Part shown: one piece after another, positions 37,081-46,798 of the stretch
Position numbering within the stretch: position 1 is the first letter of the stretch
Layout of the letters: each line of letters starts with the position of its first letter
NCBI RefSeq assembly: GCF_014805825.1
Contig: NZ_CP061941.1
Span: forward strand, 682,001 to 746,000
Origin: Marinomonas algicola
GTDB taxonomy: Bacteria; Pseudomonadota; Gammaproteobacteria; Pseudomonadales; Marinomonadaceae
Length of the DNA stretch: 64,000 nucleotides
Reading direction: 5' to 3'
The notes under the pieces: model-generated
Seen by the model: the letters and a program-made list of their open reading frames with translations, nothing else
Told to the model about the DNA's origin: nothing
Databases searched by the model: none
Position numbers and translations under genes: made by a program

Positions 37081-38055
37081 TTAGGGTGGTGTGATCCAAG
37101 GCGTTTCTCTCATTAGTTGAATCACTTTTTCTCTGAACCAGCGATGCGCAAGATCATTATTATTTCTTTCATGCCAGCATATTTGGATCGGGTGACGCTC
37201 TTCATAGGGAGCTATTTCAGAGACTTCTTTTGGCAAAGGGAAAATTTTAACCCTTGAACCTTTGTCGTTCATGACGGTACGGAAGAGTTCACCGACTGAA
37301 CGAGAGACAAGAAACGCCATACCACGTTTCACCGCTTTCATTGCAACCATTAAACTTTCCGTTTCGAGAGCGGGTTCTAAATTGTAACCTTGCTGCTGTA
37401 GCTTATCTAATGTGTTGTAAAAGTAGTAATCATTGTTGTGGTGTTTGATATGATGTGTGGCAAATTTATGACTTATTAACTCTTTTAAAGACAAGGTTTC
37501 ATTATCAAACAAAGGATGTTGAGCGCTCAAAATAATGCAGCCTTCGGTGTGGCCAACAAGTTTCGTTCTGATGTGGCCTGGTGTAGTGACTAAAGGACTG
37601 ATGCCAATATCGACGATTCCATTCAAAATACCGTCAAAACTGCTTTCGGACCAAGTGCTAATTGACATGAGCGTATTGGGCGCTTCAACATGGAGATAAT
37701 CCAATAGAGGCTCAATAAAACTTTCTAGCTCACAGTCGCTTACGGCCAATCTAAAGCGTCTATTCAGGTTATGAATATCTAGGGAAGCGGGCTCCATTAA
37801 CTCCGTCAAAGATCGTAAAATAGGCTTTACTTGTTGGTGGAGTTCGCTGGCTCTTGACGTTGGGCTGAGTCCATAGGCTTGGCGAGTAAAAAGCGCATCA
37901 TTGAATAAATCTCGTAACCTTTGCAAACTTTTACTGAGTGCCGGTTGGGTAAGATTTAGTCGTTCAGCGGCTCTTGAAACACTGCCTTCTTCCATTATGG
38001 TAACAAAGGCGATCAATAATTTAATATCGAGCTTTGAAATGTCTTCTATACGCAT
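37081..38055 (-). CDS. LysR-family transcriptional regulator
   Basis: The 324-residue protein has the N-terminal winged helix-turn-helix (AFVTIMEEGSVSRAAERLNL and TQPALSKSLQRLRDLFNDAL, about residues 8-67) and a substrate-binding-like effector domain. It lies 69 bases downstream of the RND pump gene on the same strand, so it may be the last gene of that unit or have its own promoter. LysR proteins usually regulate adjacent genes, so the RND operon is the first candidate target; the effector is unknown. Confidence 0.9.
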   Translation of the reverse strand: MRIEDISKLDIKLLIAFVTIMEEGSVSRAAERLNLTQPALSKSLQRLRDLFNDALFTRQAYGLSPTSRASELHQQVKPILRSLTELMEPASLDIHNLNRRFRLAVSDCELESFIEPLLDYLHVEAPNTLMSISTWSESSFDGILNGIVDIGISPLVTTPGHIRTKLVGHTEGCIILSAQHPLFDNETLSLKELISHKFATHHIKHHNNDYYFYNTLDKLQQQGYNLEPALETESLMVAMKAVKRGMAFLVSRSVGELFRTVMNDKGSRVKIFPLPKEVSEIAPYEERHPIQICWHERNNNDLAHRWFREKVIQLMRETPWITPP

Positions 38056-38124
38056 AATTTTCTCGCATTTAATGATCGAATAACAGAGAGATACCGTTCT
38101 CTATTATTCGATCAATGTTACGTT

Positions 38125-41100
38125 TTATGAAAAGTCTTTTTGTGGACGATATTTAACTCGGAACAACAGTGAGTAAAATACAGGGACAGCCACCAAGGTA
38201 AGAATGGTCGCAAAACCTAAACCAAAGGATATGACAACGGCCATCCCCTCAAAGAAGGCATCAGACAATAATGGAATCATACCTAAAATGGTGGTGATTG
38301 CCGCCATACAGACGGGTCTTACACGACTGACAGCCGAAAGAAACACGGCTTCGTATGTTTCTGTTCCTTGGTCAATTTCAACGTTAATTTGATCCGCTAA
38401 AACAATGCCGTTTTTGACTATCATGCCGGATAAGCTTAAGAAGCCAAGTAAAGACATGAATCCGAAAGCCGTGTTCATCGCAAGTAAGCCGAATGATACG
38501 CCAATCAGAGCCAAAGGCACGCAGAACCAAATTACGAGGGGAACTCTAATTGAGTTGAATAACAGTATTGAAATAATGAACATAAACAAGTATCCCATTG
38601 GCAATGCCTTAAAGATATTGGCTTGCGCATCCGTACTGCTCTCATACTCGCCACCCCATTCCAAACTGTATCCTTGAGGTAATTCAAGCGCTTCAACGGG
38701 CCCTCGGATGCGTCCGAAAACAGCCATCGCGGTTTCATCTCCAAGAATTTTAGGGTCGGCTAATATAGAAATGGTGCGTTTACGGTCTAAACGTTCAATA
38801 ATGGGGTCTTCCCATACCACTTCAAAACCAGAAACCACATTGGATAATGAGATATAAGCACCAGAGGCTGGGCTGTATATCTGTAAATCACGTATCTGAT
38901 CGATTGAAAGTCGCTCATTTTTTGGGGACGTTTGTATGATTGGCAGAAGGTCCGTACCAGAGCGGTAAGTGCCAACACGAGAGCCAGTAAAGTTAGTTAA
39001 CATCACATTGTCTAGGTCGGTTTTGCTAATGCCTAAACGACGAGCTTGAGCATCATCAAAAATTGGGCGTAATACTTTTACTCTTTGACGCCAATCGTCT
39101 TTAATGTTTTCTAGCCCACCATCTTGATGGTAAATATCTTGAATTACTGTACTGTATTTACGTAAAACATCCGGATCTGGGCCAATGATACGTGCTTCAA
39201 TTTTTGCACCGCCAGCTGGCCCTAATTGTAATCTCTCAAGCTTTACCTCAAGGTCAGGGAAGTTTTCTTGCATTTTGTAGTACAGATCTTCAATTAAGCT
39301 TGGTATGACCTCAGAGTTTTTTGTACGTATGATAAATTGAGCGTAACTTGAGTTTGTTTGCTCCGCGTTGTACGTCAACATAAACCGTGGCGTACCCTTA
39401 CCTGTAGTAGAAGTAACAAACTCGATTCTTTCATCTTCAGTTAATACGGTTTTTTCAATGTCTTTTACGGTTTCGTAAGTGGAATTAATATGGCTTCCTT
39501 CAGGAAGTTGAATATCCATATACAACATTGGCGTCGTAGAGGGTGGGAAGAAAGCTTGTTTAACAAACTGAAATGCCCATCCTGCTGTGACTAATGTGAT
39601 GATTAACAACAGCACAGTAACCCAACGAAAACGCATGGCTTTATCTAACAGCCATTTATACGCCGTGAATAAAAAGCCTGCATAAGGGTCTTTTGTTTCG
39701 TGGTTACTGTCATTACTTTTTAACGTTTCTTTAAAGAAAAGATCACAAAAAAACGGTGTTAAGGTAATGGCGGTAATCCAGCTCAAGAATAATGAAATAA
39801 GAAGAACATAGAATAATGACCCAACAAACTCTCCGACGGCGTCTGGTGATAAACCAATAGGAGCGAAAGCGGTAATGGCGATGATAGTCGCGCCTAAAAG
39901 TGGCCATTTTGTTTGTTTGACGACAGAGCTGGCGGCTTCTCGTTTTGTCATGCCTCGTTGCAAGCCGATTAGAATACCTTCAGTTACGACAATGGCATTA
40001 TCCACCAGCATTCCCAGAGCAATAATCAGACCCCCTAGGGAAATACGTTGTAAGTTGATGGCAAAATAATCCATGACAATAAAGGTGCCAAGGATGGTTA
40101 ACAGTAGAATTAAACCAATTAGTATGCCCGATTTGATGCCCATGAAAACAAGCAAGACAAGCACAACGATGCCGACAGCAGCAAAAAGATTGAATAAGAA
40201 ATTAGACACAGAATTGTCGACTTCTTTTGACTGGAAGTAGACGGTATCCATGCTAATGCCAATAGGCTGTTGGTATTGCAACTCATCGATACGTTTTTCT
40301 AAGGTCTTGCCAATATCAACAACATTGACGCCAGAGGAGAATGACACTCCTAAAAGTAGGGCGCTTTCACCATTGTAGTTGATAAAGTTGGTTTGCGGCT
40401 CTTGGTACTCTCGTTTGACCGTAGCTATATCGCTTAAACGAATCAGATTACCTGAGATTGGTGTGCCAACAACCAGGTTTTCAAGCTCCGAAATGTCCTT
40501 GAATTCGCCCGTTGGGCTGATTCGAATGTACTCAGAGCCAACGGTTACATTACCTGCGTTAGACACGTTATTTTGAGTCGCTAGCAGATTTTTTATCTGA
40601 TCGGGAGAGATGCCCATATTAGCCAGTTTCGAGCGAGAAATCTCAATGGTGACTTGCTCCGTTTGTTCTCCAGCCACCGTTACCCGGCTTACACCATCAA
40701 CTAACACTAGCTCGCGCTTGATGTAGTCAACGTAGTTCTCTAAATCTTTATAGGGATAGCCTTCACCGTGTATGGCCAGCATGACGCCATACACATCGCC
40801 AAAATCGTCCGCAATAATCGGCGTTTGCACACCTTCTGGGAAGGTTGGTGTGATATCACGAATTTTTTTACGCATTTCATCCCAGATTTGCTTAAGCTGA
40901 TCGGCACGGTACGTTTCTTTAATCGTTACTTGAATTAAAGAGTAACCTGCTTTTGTGGTTGATTTTATTTTATCAACGTACAGCAGATTCTGTAATTCCG
41001 TTTCTATCTTGTAAGTCACTTCTTCTTCGACTTGCTCAGGCGACGCGCCTGGGTAGTTGGTAATCACTAATGCGTCTTTGATGGTAAATTCAGGGTCTTC

Positions 41101-41205
41101 TAATTGACCTAGATTCGTAAAGGCGACCGCACCACCAATTAAGAGGATAAGTGTAATCATCCAACTGGTGACTTTTCGTTCTATGAAATAAGCTGCAATA
41201 TTCAC
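38125..41205 (-). CDS. RND-family efflux permease (HAE1-type)
   Basis: The 1026-residue protein has the RND layout: a membrane helix at residues about 12-30, a periplasmic porter domain, a bundle of helices (about 335-540), a second porter domain and a final helix bundle. The proton-relay region in helix 4 is LGMLVDNAIVVTEGILIGLQRG, with one Asp where AcrB has two. It resembles the less studied MdtB/CusA-unlike, AcrB-distant subfamily common in marine proteobacteria. It follows the adaptor gene directly with no spacer. The outer-membrane partner is not encoded nearby. Confidence 0.94.
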   Translation of the reverse strand: MNIAAYFIERKVTSWMITLILLIGGAVAFTNLGQLEDPEFTIKDALVITNYPGASPEQVEEEVTYKIETELQNLLYVDKIKSTTKAGYSLIQVTIKETYRADQLKQIWDEMRKKIRDITPTFPEGVQTPIIADDFGDVYGVMLAIHGEGYPYKDLENYVDYIKRELVLVDGVSRVTVAGEQTEQVTIEISRSKLANMGISPDQIKNLLATQNNVSNAGNVTVGSEYIRISPTGEFKDISELENLVVGTPISGNLIRLSDIATVKREYQEPQTNFINYNGESALLLGVSFSSGVNVVDIGKTLEKRIDELQYQQPIGISMDTVYFQSKEVDNSVSNFLFNLFAAVGIVVLVLLVFMGIKSGILIGLILLLTILGTFIVMDYFAINLQRISLGGLIIALGMLVDNAIVVTEGILIGLQRGMTKREAASSVVKQTKWPLLGATIIAITAFAPIGLSPDAVGEFVGSLFYVLLISLFLSWITAITLTPFFCDLFFKETLKSNDSNHETKDPYAGFLFTAYKWLLDKAMRFRWVTVLLLIITLVTAGWAFQFVKQAFFPPSTTPMLYMDIQLPEGSHINSTYETVKDIEKTVLTEDERIEFVTSTTGKGTPRFMLTYNAEQTNSSYAQFIIRTKNSEVIPSLIEDLYYKMQENFPDLEVKLERLQLGPAGGAKIEARIIGPDPDVLRKYSTVIQDIYHQDGGLENIKDDWRQRVKVLRPIFDDAQARRLGISKTDLDNVMLTNFTGSRVGTYRSGTDLLPIIQTSPKNERLSIDQIRDLQIYSPASGAYISLSNVVSGFEVVWEDPIIERLDRKRTISILADPKILGDETAMAVFGRIRGPVEALELPQGYSLEWGGEYESSTDAQANIFKALPMGYLFMFIISILLFNSIRVPLVIWFCVPLALIGVSFGLLAMNTAFGFMSLLGFLSLSGMIVKNGIVLADQINVEIDQGTETYEAVFLSAVSRVRPVCMAAITTILGMIPLLSDAFFEGMAVVISFGLGFATILTLVAVPVFYSLLFRVKYRPQKDFS

Positions 41206-42315
41206 TTATATGCCTCTCTCTCTAGTCCAAGGACGAACGGGGGTATCTTGATTTAGGCTGTGTACACCTGCAGATACAATACGTTCACCGTCCTTAAGCC
41301 CTTCAACGATCTCAATGGTGCTTTCTTGTAAGGTACCTGTTTTAACAATTCGACTTTCTACTCGATTTGTGTCTGGATTAAAGACCCAAACAGTACGATG
41401 TGAATCACCTGTTTCAGTGTGGGTTTCTAAAACCGATTCTACTGGTACCAGAATGTTTTGTTTTACCGCTAACAATTCACCAATATTGATATCAACACTG
41501 GCGGTCATGCCTGGTAGTAAAGTGATGCTATCATCGTGATTTTCTTTAAGGCTTAAGGTGACGTCGTACGCTTTTGTCGAATTATCCGGCGTTGTGTTGT
41601 GCTTTTTGTATTGGCTTTTGAAGACATTGCTTGGTGCTGCATCAATCACAACATTAGGTTGATAGATCACTTCATGACTTTGAATATTAATAATTAATTT
41701 TTCAGGAACTTGGAAGACAACATCCAATTGTTTAATATTTTGGATATGAATTAACGCTTGTGTTGCGTTTACATATTGAAAGTTTTCAGTAGAAACGGTT
41801 GCGATAACGCCATCAAACGGTGCGGTTAATTTGGTATAAGACAGCTGATTTTTGGCCTGCGTCAACGCGTTTTCTGCTTGATCCAAATTGGCTTTGGCTT
41901 CATCAAATTGAGCTAGCGTTGTTGCATTTTGCTTATAAACAGACTGTACTCGGTTAAAGGTGGCTTTTGCCAAACGGTAATTCGCTTCAGCTAGGTCTAC
42001 CTTTAATTGAAAGTCTTTTGGATCAAGTTGCGCTAAGAGATCGCCTTTTTTAACCTGTTGCCCCGCAATGACATTAAGGGTTGTCAGTTGGCCACCTACA
42101 CGAAACGCTAAATCCGCTTCTTGGCTCGCTTTCAGTTCTCCGGGAAAGCGTCTTATATTGAGTGCGTTTTGTGAGTTAATGGTAAAAAGCTTTACCGGAC
42201 GAATAATATCTGGTTTAACGTCTGTTTCAGCCTTTTCACCTGAACATGCACTTAATAATAGAGAGGCGAGTAGAGCCGTGCTCATTGCCAGCGAATGTTT
42301 GAAATGGTTTTTCAT
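41206..42315 (-). CDS. RND efflux periplasmic adaptor lipoprotein
   Basis: The 369-residue protein has a lipoprotein signal with lipobox LLSAC (Cys near residue 24). The usual membrane-fusion order follows: a lipoyl half (QQVKKGDLLAQLDPKDF), an alpha-helical hairpin (about 105-165), the second lipoyl half (LTAPFDGVIATVS) and a barrel domain with LPGMTASVDI. It links the RND permease to an outer-membrane channel. Its stop codon is immediately followed by the permease start. Confidence 0.94.
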   Translation of the reverse strand: MKNHFKHSLAMSTALLASLLLSACSGEKAETDVKPDIIRPVKLFTINSQNALNIRRFPGELKASQEADLAFRVGGQLTTLNVIAGQQVKKGDLLAQLDPKDFQLKVDLAEANYRLAKATFNRVQSVYKQNATTLAQFDEAKANLDQAENALTQAKNQLSYTKLTAPFDGVIATVSTENFQYVNATQALIHIQNIKQLDVVFQVPEKLIINIQSHEVIYQPNVVIDAAPSNVFKSQYKKHNTTPDNSTKAYDVTLSLKENHDDSITLLPGMTASVDINIGELLAVKQNILVPVESVLETHTETGDSHRTVWVFNPDTNRVESRIVKTGTLQESTIEIVEGLKDGERIVSAGVHSLNQDTPVRPWTRERGI

Positions 42316-42549
42316 TAAATTCTCCGAGAGGAACTTAGGTAATTGTGAATAACTCTATTTTATATCTCTTTATTGTAGATATGAATTTCTATTTAGGTAT
42401 GCTTGATATGAAAATAAGGCATATCTCTTTGAAAAAAACTTGAAATAAGTAAATATCGTGCAAAGAAACGGTTTTTTAAAAGGAGACATTGTGCGCTAGA
42501 AACAATAAGATTATTTCTATCGAATGATCTTGTCTGAAAGAGAGTTGTA

Positions 42550-43164
42550 ATGAAATCGTTTAATTTTCAGAGTATTACTTTTCTCATTATTTATGGGATC
42601 AGTTTTCTATTGCTATCGGCGTGCAGTAATCAGCCTGTTCCAAAAACGAATACGTTCATTTTGAGCGAAGGGCTAACCTTTTTTATTGAAGACAATACAG
42701 CCTACATTTCGGGCGTGTTGGGTCATAACTCAAGAGACGATTTATCGTCTATTATTAACAATAACCCGAATGTATCGACCTTGGCTCTAGTGGATATTCA
42801 AGGCTCTTTGGATCAACAAGAAACGATGGAGGCGGCGCGTTTAATTCGCCGCTTAAAGCTAGACACTAGAATTGTTAAAACGGGTTACGTTGTATCCGGT
42901 GGTGTGGATTTGTTTTTAGGGGGGGTTAATCGAACCATTGAACCTGGTGCCGGTGTTGGCGTGCATTCATGGTTAGATAAATACGGAGTGGATCCTCAGA
43001 CGTTAAATATAGCGGATCCGATTCACGCAACCTATGTGAATTTTTATTTGGAAATGGGTGTGCCGGAACGCTTTTATTGGTTTTCATTGGACGCTTCGCC
43101 CCCAGAGAGAGTCTACTTTCTATCGCCCGAAGAAATATACGACTTTAATTTAGTGACTTTTTAG
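42550..43164 (+). CDS. COG3904-like predicted lipoprotein (ClpP/crotonase-like fold)
   Basis: The 204-residue protein has a signal peptide ending in the lipobox LLSAC. The mature part shows the COG3904 pattern: a strand-turn region (STLALVDIQGSLDQQETMEA), ARLIRRLKLDTRIV, a Gly-rich turn (SGGVDLFLGG) and GAGVGVHSW. This pattern resembles the ClpP/crotonase fold, but the CASAC-type serine motif of many members reads VVSGG here, so catalysis is uncertain. It is divergent from the RND operon and precedes the DUF1289 gene. Confidence 0.6.
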   Translation: MKSFNFQSITFLIIYGISFLLLSACSNQPVPKTNTFILSEGLTFFIEDNTAYISGVLGHNSRDDLSSIINNNPNVSTLALVDIQGSLDQQETMEAARLIRRLKLDTRIVKTGYVVSGGVDLFLGGVNRTIEPGAGVGVHSWLDKYGVDPQTLNIADPIHATYVNFYLEMGVPERFYWFSLDASPPERVYFLSPEEIYDFNLVTF

Positions 43165-43211
43165 TCACGTAGGGCTTTTTATTATTTTAACGGGTTTTAG
43201 GGGGGAGGGGT

Positions 43212-43496
43212 GTGGAACAAATTGAGCTGTTTCAAGTTGAAAGCCCTTGCCGAGGTGTGTGTGAAAACAGTGCGAAAGGGTTTTGCAAAGGGTGTTTACG
43301 CAGTCGAGAAGAACGTTTTCAATGGTTTCGTTTGACGGACCGTGAAAAAAGAAAAGTATTACAAATTTGCAAACAGCGTTGGCAACGTTTACTGAAAGCG
43401 AGGCAAGATCGCATGGACTCTTTGAATCAGCGGAGTACTTTGCCTTATGGTATGACAGAAGACAGTGTCCAAAGCTTGTTCGATGATATTGAATGA
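43212..43496 (+). CDS. DUF1289-domain protein
   Basis: The 94-residue protein carries the four-cysteine DUF1289 pattern CRGVCENSAKGFCKGCLRS near the N-terminus (C-x3-C-x7-C-x2-C), which may bind a metal or Fe-S centre. WFRLTDREKRKVL follows. The GTG start has GGAGGGG five bases upstream. It converges with radA. Function unknown. Confidence 0.85.
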   Translation: MEQIELFQVESPCRGVCENSAKGFCKGCLRSREERFQWFRLTDREKRKVLQICKQRWQRLLKARQDRMDSLNQRSTLPYGMTEDSVQSLFDDIE

Positions 43497-43506
43497 ACAA
43501 GCTTTG
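43470..43506. terminator. Perfect 12-bp inverted repeat at the DUF1289/radA convergence
   Basis: CAAAGCTTGTTC (43470-43481) and GAACAAGCTTTG (43495-43506) are exact complements with a 13-base loop, overlapping the end of the DUF1289 gene. There is no T-run on either side, so termination is likely only by position. Confidence 0.5.
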
Positions 43507-43518
43507 AAAGGGAATAGA

Positions 43519-44907
43519 CTAGTTCTCGAAAATGGCATCCAAAGCCTGCGACAATCTCTCAACACCTATTATTGTCATTCCCAGAATGGTTTTTTTAGGA
43601 ACATTGCCTTTCGGCACTACCGCTTTAGTGAAGCCGTGTTTAGCCGCTTCACTGATTCTTTCTTGACCCGATGGTACTGGACGAATTTCACCTGATAGCC
43701 CGACTTCCCCGAGTACGACTAATTCATCTGATAACGCTCTGTCTCTAAAGCTAGAAACAACGGCGGCGATGGCCGCTAAGTCGCCACTGGTTTCCAGGAC
43801 TCGGACCCCACCGACCACATTTAAATAGACATCTTGATCTGATGTTAGCAATCCTCCATGCTTATGAAGTACCGCTAACAACATCGCCAGGCGGTTATGA
43901 TCGAAGCCAACAGTAACGCGCTTAGGGTTGCTAAAAGCGGAGTCATCTACCAAGGCTTGTAGCTCGACAAGTAAAGGACGCGTTCCTTCCCATACCACCA
44001 TAACTAAACTGCCTGCGGCGGGATGCTTACTGCGGTTAAGAAAAATAGAGCTCGGGTTTTTGACTTCTTTTAAGCCTGTTTCCAACATCGCAAATACACC
44101 CAATTCATTGACAGCGCCAAAGCGGTTTTTCATGCCACGGAGCGTTCTAAAACGAGAATCTTCAGAACCTTCTAATAGAACAGAACAGTCAACCATGTGC
44201 TCCAGTACTTTTGGGCCAGCTAGGGTGCCGTCTTTGGTTACATGACCAACAAGTAAAACGGCCGTTTGTGTCTGCTTGGCAAAACGCGTTAATACGGCGG
44301 CACTTTCACGTACTTGAGAGACACTGCCTGGAGCAGATTCAACACCATCAAGATGCATAACTTGAATGGAATCAATGACGATGATTTTGGGTTGCAACTC
44401 TTGGGCTACGTCTAAAATACGTTCAACATTGGTTTCCGATAACATTTTTAAGTTCTGTGTCGGCAGACCCAAACGCTGAGCCCGCATGGCGACTTGTTGA
44501 AGAGACTCTTCGCCTGTGACATAAAGTGCGTTTTGTTGTTGTGCAAGCAGACACATTGTTTGTAGTAGTAGGGTACTTTTGCCTGCTCCTGGGCTGCCAC
44601 CAATTAATACGACGCCACCAGGGACTAGACCTCCGCCCAACACACGGTCGAATTCGCCCGCTCCTGAACTGAACCTCGGGACATCCGTTAGATCAATATC
44701 TGAGAGATTTTGAATCCCTGTTTTAGAGCCCGCATAACCCGCGTACTTTGTATCTTGGGAAACCGCAACACGAGCTGATGTTTTACTGCTGCTGACTTTA
44801 AATTCGCTTAATGAATTCCATGCCCCACAGTCATTACACTGCCCTTGCCATTTTGAGTAGTCTGATCCGCATTCGTTACAGACGAAAGCAACCTTAGCCT
44901 TTGCCAT
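43519..44907 (-). CDS. radA: DNA repair protein RadA
   Basis: The 462-residue protein has the N-terminal zinc finger CNECGSDYSKWQGQCNDCGAW, a RecA-like ATPase with Walker A GGSPGAGKSTLLLQ, the RadA-specific KNRFGAVNELGVF motif and a C-terminal Lon-like domain (LSGEIRPVPSGQERI). It is a helicase-like factor in branch migration during recombination. The product is full length. Confidence 0.97.
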   Translation of the reverse strand: MAKAKVAFVCNECGSDYSKWQGQCNDCGAWNSLSEFKVSSSKTSARVAVSQDTKYAGYAGSKTGIQNLSDIDLTDVPRFSSGAGEFDRVLGGGLVPGGVVLIGGSPGAGKSTLLLQTMCLLAQQQNALYVTGEESLQQVAMRAQRLGLPTQNLKMLSETNVERILDVAQELQPKIIVIDSIQVMHLDGVESAPGSVSQVRESAAVLTRFAKQTQTAVLLVGHVTKDGTLAGPKVLEHMVDCSVLLEGSEDSRFRTLRGMKNRFGAVNELGVFAMLETGLKEVKNPSSIFLNRSKHPAAGSLVMVVWEGTRPLLVELQALVDDSAFSNPKRVTVGFDHNRLAMLLAVLHKHGGLLTSDQDVYLNVVGGVRVLETSGDLAAIAAVVSSFRDRALSDELVVLGEVGLSGEIRPVPSGQERISEAAKHGFTKAVVPKGNVPKKTILGMTIIGVERLSQALDAIFEN

Positions 44908-45071
44908 GTTTATTTCTTCACTATGTTATGAGTAAGTTGATGGTGTATGAGTAGATGTTTAATTGGCCGTGAGGTAAAGATCCCCGCTTAATGATTTCAT
45001 ATAAGAGTCATTGAAACTCAATTAAGCGGGTAGGGCAATATCAAAATAACAGTCGGTTCTCTTTAAAAATA

Positions 45072-46607
45072 CTAGGCTTTATCGACCTTTTTACGAACGA
45101 GCGTATACAGGTCATGTCGGCGGTCCTTTAGATTATTAACAGAACCTTCGCTACGAGTAAGCTTTAACTTATCTAAATCTAGGTCAGAGAACATGATCAT
45201 TTCTGTGTTAGGGGTGGTTTCTGACATAACCGCATCATGGGGGTACGAGAAATCAGAGGGTGAGAATACCGCACTTTGAGCATACTGGATGTCTAAGTTT
45301 TCCACCTGAGGTAAGTTACCGCAACTACCACAAATAACAACATAGCACTCATTTTCTATGGCTCTTGCTTGAGCACAGCGTCGTACGCGCAAGTAACCAT
45401 TTTTCGTGTCGGTCCAGAAAGGCACAAACAGAATGTCCATGTCTTGGTCCGCTAACAATCGGCCTAACTCGGGGAATTCGACATCGTAACAAATTAAAAT
45501 TCCAACGCGTCCAGCATCCGTGTCAAATACGTTTAATTCGTCCCCCCCTTCAATGATCCAATCACGACGTTCGTGGGGGGTAATATGAATTTTTCTTTGT
45601 TCTTCAATCGTGCCATCTCGGCGGCATAAGTAACTCACATTGTACATGACCTCATCTTCCAATAAAGGCATGGACCCTGTAATAACGTTAATGTTATAGC
45701 TGACAGCCAATTGCGACATTTCCGTCTTAAAACGTTCAGTAAAGCTGGCTAAAAAACGTACCGCTTCAGTTTGGTTCGATTGGTCTGGGCTTAACCCCAT
45801 CAGGGGCGCATTAAAGAATTCAGGAAAAATCGCAAAGTCACTTTTGTAATCTGACACGGCATCAATAAAATACTCAACTTGCTTAAGTAGCTCATCGACA
45901 CTTTCTACTTCACGCATTTGCCATTGAATGGCGCCAGCACGAACCAGCGTTTTTCTAGATTGAATGACGGTCGTTTCTGGCTCAAAGAAAATATTCTTCC
46001 ATTCTAGAAGCGTGGCATAACCTTGAGACTTTTCATCTTCGGGCATGTATTGTTTTAACAAACGAGTGACTTGAAAATCATTGGATAATTGAAACGATAA
46101 GATCGGATCGTAGATTTTACGTTCTTTTACCGCTTCTAAATATTCCAGCGGTGTCATTTCATCCATGTGTTCGTAATAACTTGGAATACGGCCGCCAGCA
46201 AGAATGGCTCGTAAATTATGCTGTCTACAGAGCTCCTTTCGTGCTTCGTACAAACGTCTGCCCAGACGGTAACCTCGATAATCTGGGGAAATAAGCACAT
46301 CTAGGCCATATATAGCATCGCCTTTCTTGTTGTTCAGTATGGTTTCCCTGTGCCCGATCAAATCATCATAGGTATGTGGGTTACTAAAGCGTTCATAATC
46401 AACTTGAGAGGATAAGGCAACACCGACAATTTGATCGTGATCGATTAAGCAGATTTGACCTTCAGGAAAGTCTTTAATCAGTTTTTCTATGGTGTGTAGA
46501 GGCCATGCTCCTCCAATATCATCGTACACGCTATCCATTAATTCTTTTAACTGTGGGTAATCTTCAGCAGTGATATTACGAATTTTAAGATGCAGATCTT
46601 CTAACAT
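45072..46607 (-). CDS. Fused GNAT acetyltransferase / nitrilase-family carbon-nitrogen hydrolase
   Basis: The 511-residue protein combines an N-terminal GNAT domain (about 1-200, with DVLISPDYRGYRLGRRLYEAR as the acetyl-CoA-binding segment) and a C-terminal nitrilase-superfamily domain. The hydrolase triad is visible: Glu in FPEFFNAP, Lys in EEQRKIHITPHERR and Cys in VGILICYDVEFPE. The fusion is known in proteobacteria; the substrate is not established. A 14-bp palindrome lies 33-46 bases upstream of the start. Confidence 0.9.
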   Translation of the reverse strand: MLEDLHLKIRNITAEDYPQLKELMDSVYDDIGGAWPLHTIEKLIKDFPEGQICLIDHDQIVGVALSSQVDYERFSNPHTYDDLIGHRETILNNKKGDAIYGLDVLISPDYRGYRLGRRLYEARKELCRQHNLRAILAGGRIPSYYEHMDEMTPLEYLEAVKERKIYDPILSFQLSNDFQVTRLLKQYMPEDEKSQGYATLLEWKNIFFEPETTVIQSRKTLVRAGAIQWQMREVESVDELLKQVEYFIDAVSDYKSDFAIFPEFFNAPLMGLSPDQSNQTEAVRFLASFTERFKTEMSQLAVSYNINVITGSMPLLEDEVMYNVSYLCRRDGTIEEQRKIHITPHERRDWIIEGGDELNVFDTDAGRVGILICYDVEFPELGRLLADQDMDILFVPFWTDTKNGYLRVRRCAQARAIENECYVVICGSCGNLPQVENLDIQYAQSAVFSPSDFSYPHDAVMSETTPNTEMIMFSDLDLDKLKLTRSEGSVNNLKDRRHDLYTLVRKKVDKA

Positions 46608-46639
46608 GAAACGTCCTATAAATGGTGATTAATCTTAAT

Positions 46640-46653
46640 CATTCATATGAATG
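46640..46653. promoter_or_regulatory. 14-bp perfect palindrome upstream of the GNAT-nitrilase gene
   Basis: CATTCATATGAATG reads the same on both strands and lies just before the start of the minus-strand gene. It could be an operator for an unknown dimeric regulator. Confidence 0.4.
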
Positions 46654-46722
46654 CGGGCTGAGTGATTTTACGCAGCATATAACAATACAATGGGGCGCAG
46701 ATAGTGATTAATAAAGGCGGTA

Positions 46723-46763
46723 TAAAAGAAAACCCCTGCACTTAACAAAAGTGAGGGGTTACC
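46723..46763 (-). terminator. Rho-independent terminator of glnK-amtB
   Basis: On the minus strand the stem AACCCCTCACTT / AAGTGCAGGGGTT (one mismatch) is followed by TTTCTTTT. It lies 36 bases after the amtB stop. Confidence 0.85.
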
Positions 46764-46798
46764 TTAGACAGCCTTACACTTGAGAAATAAGTGTGGGA

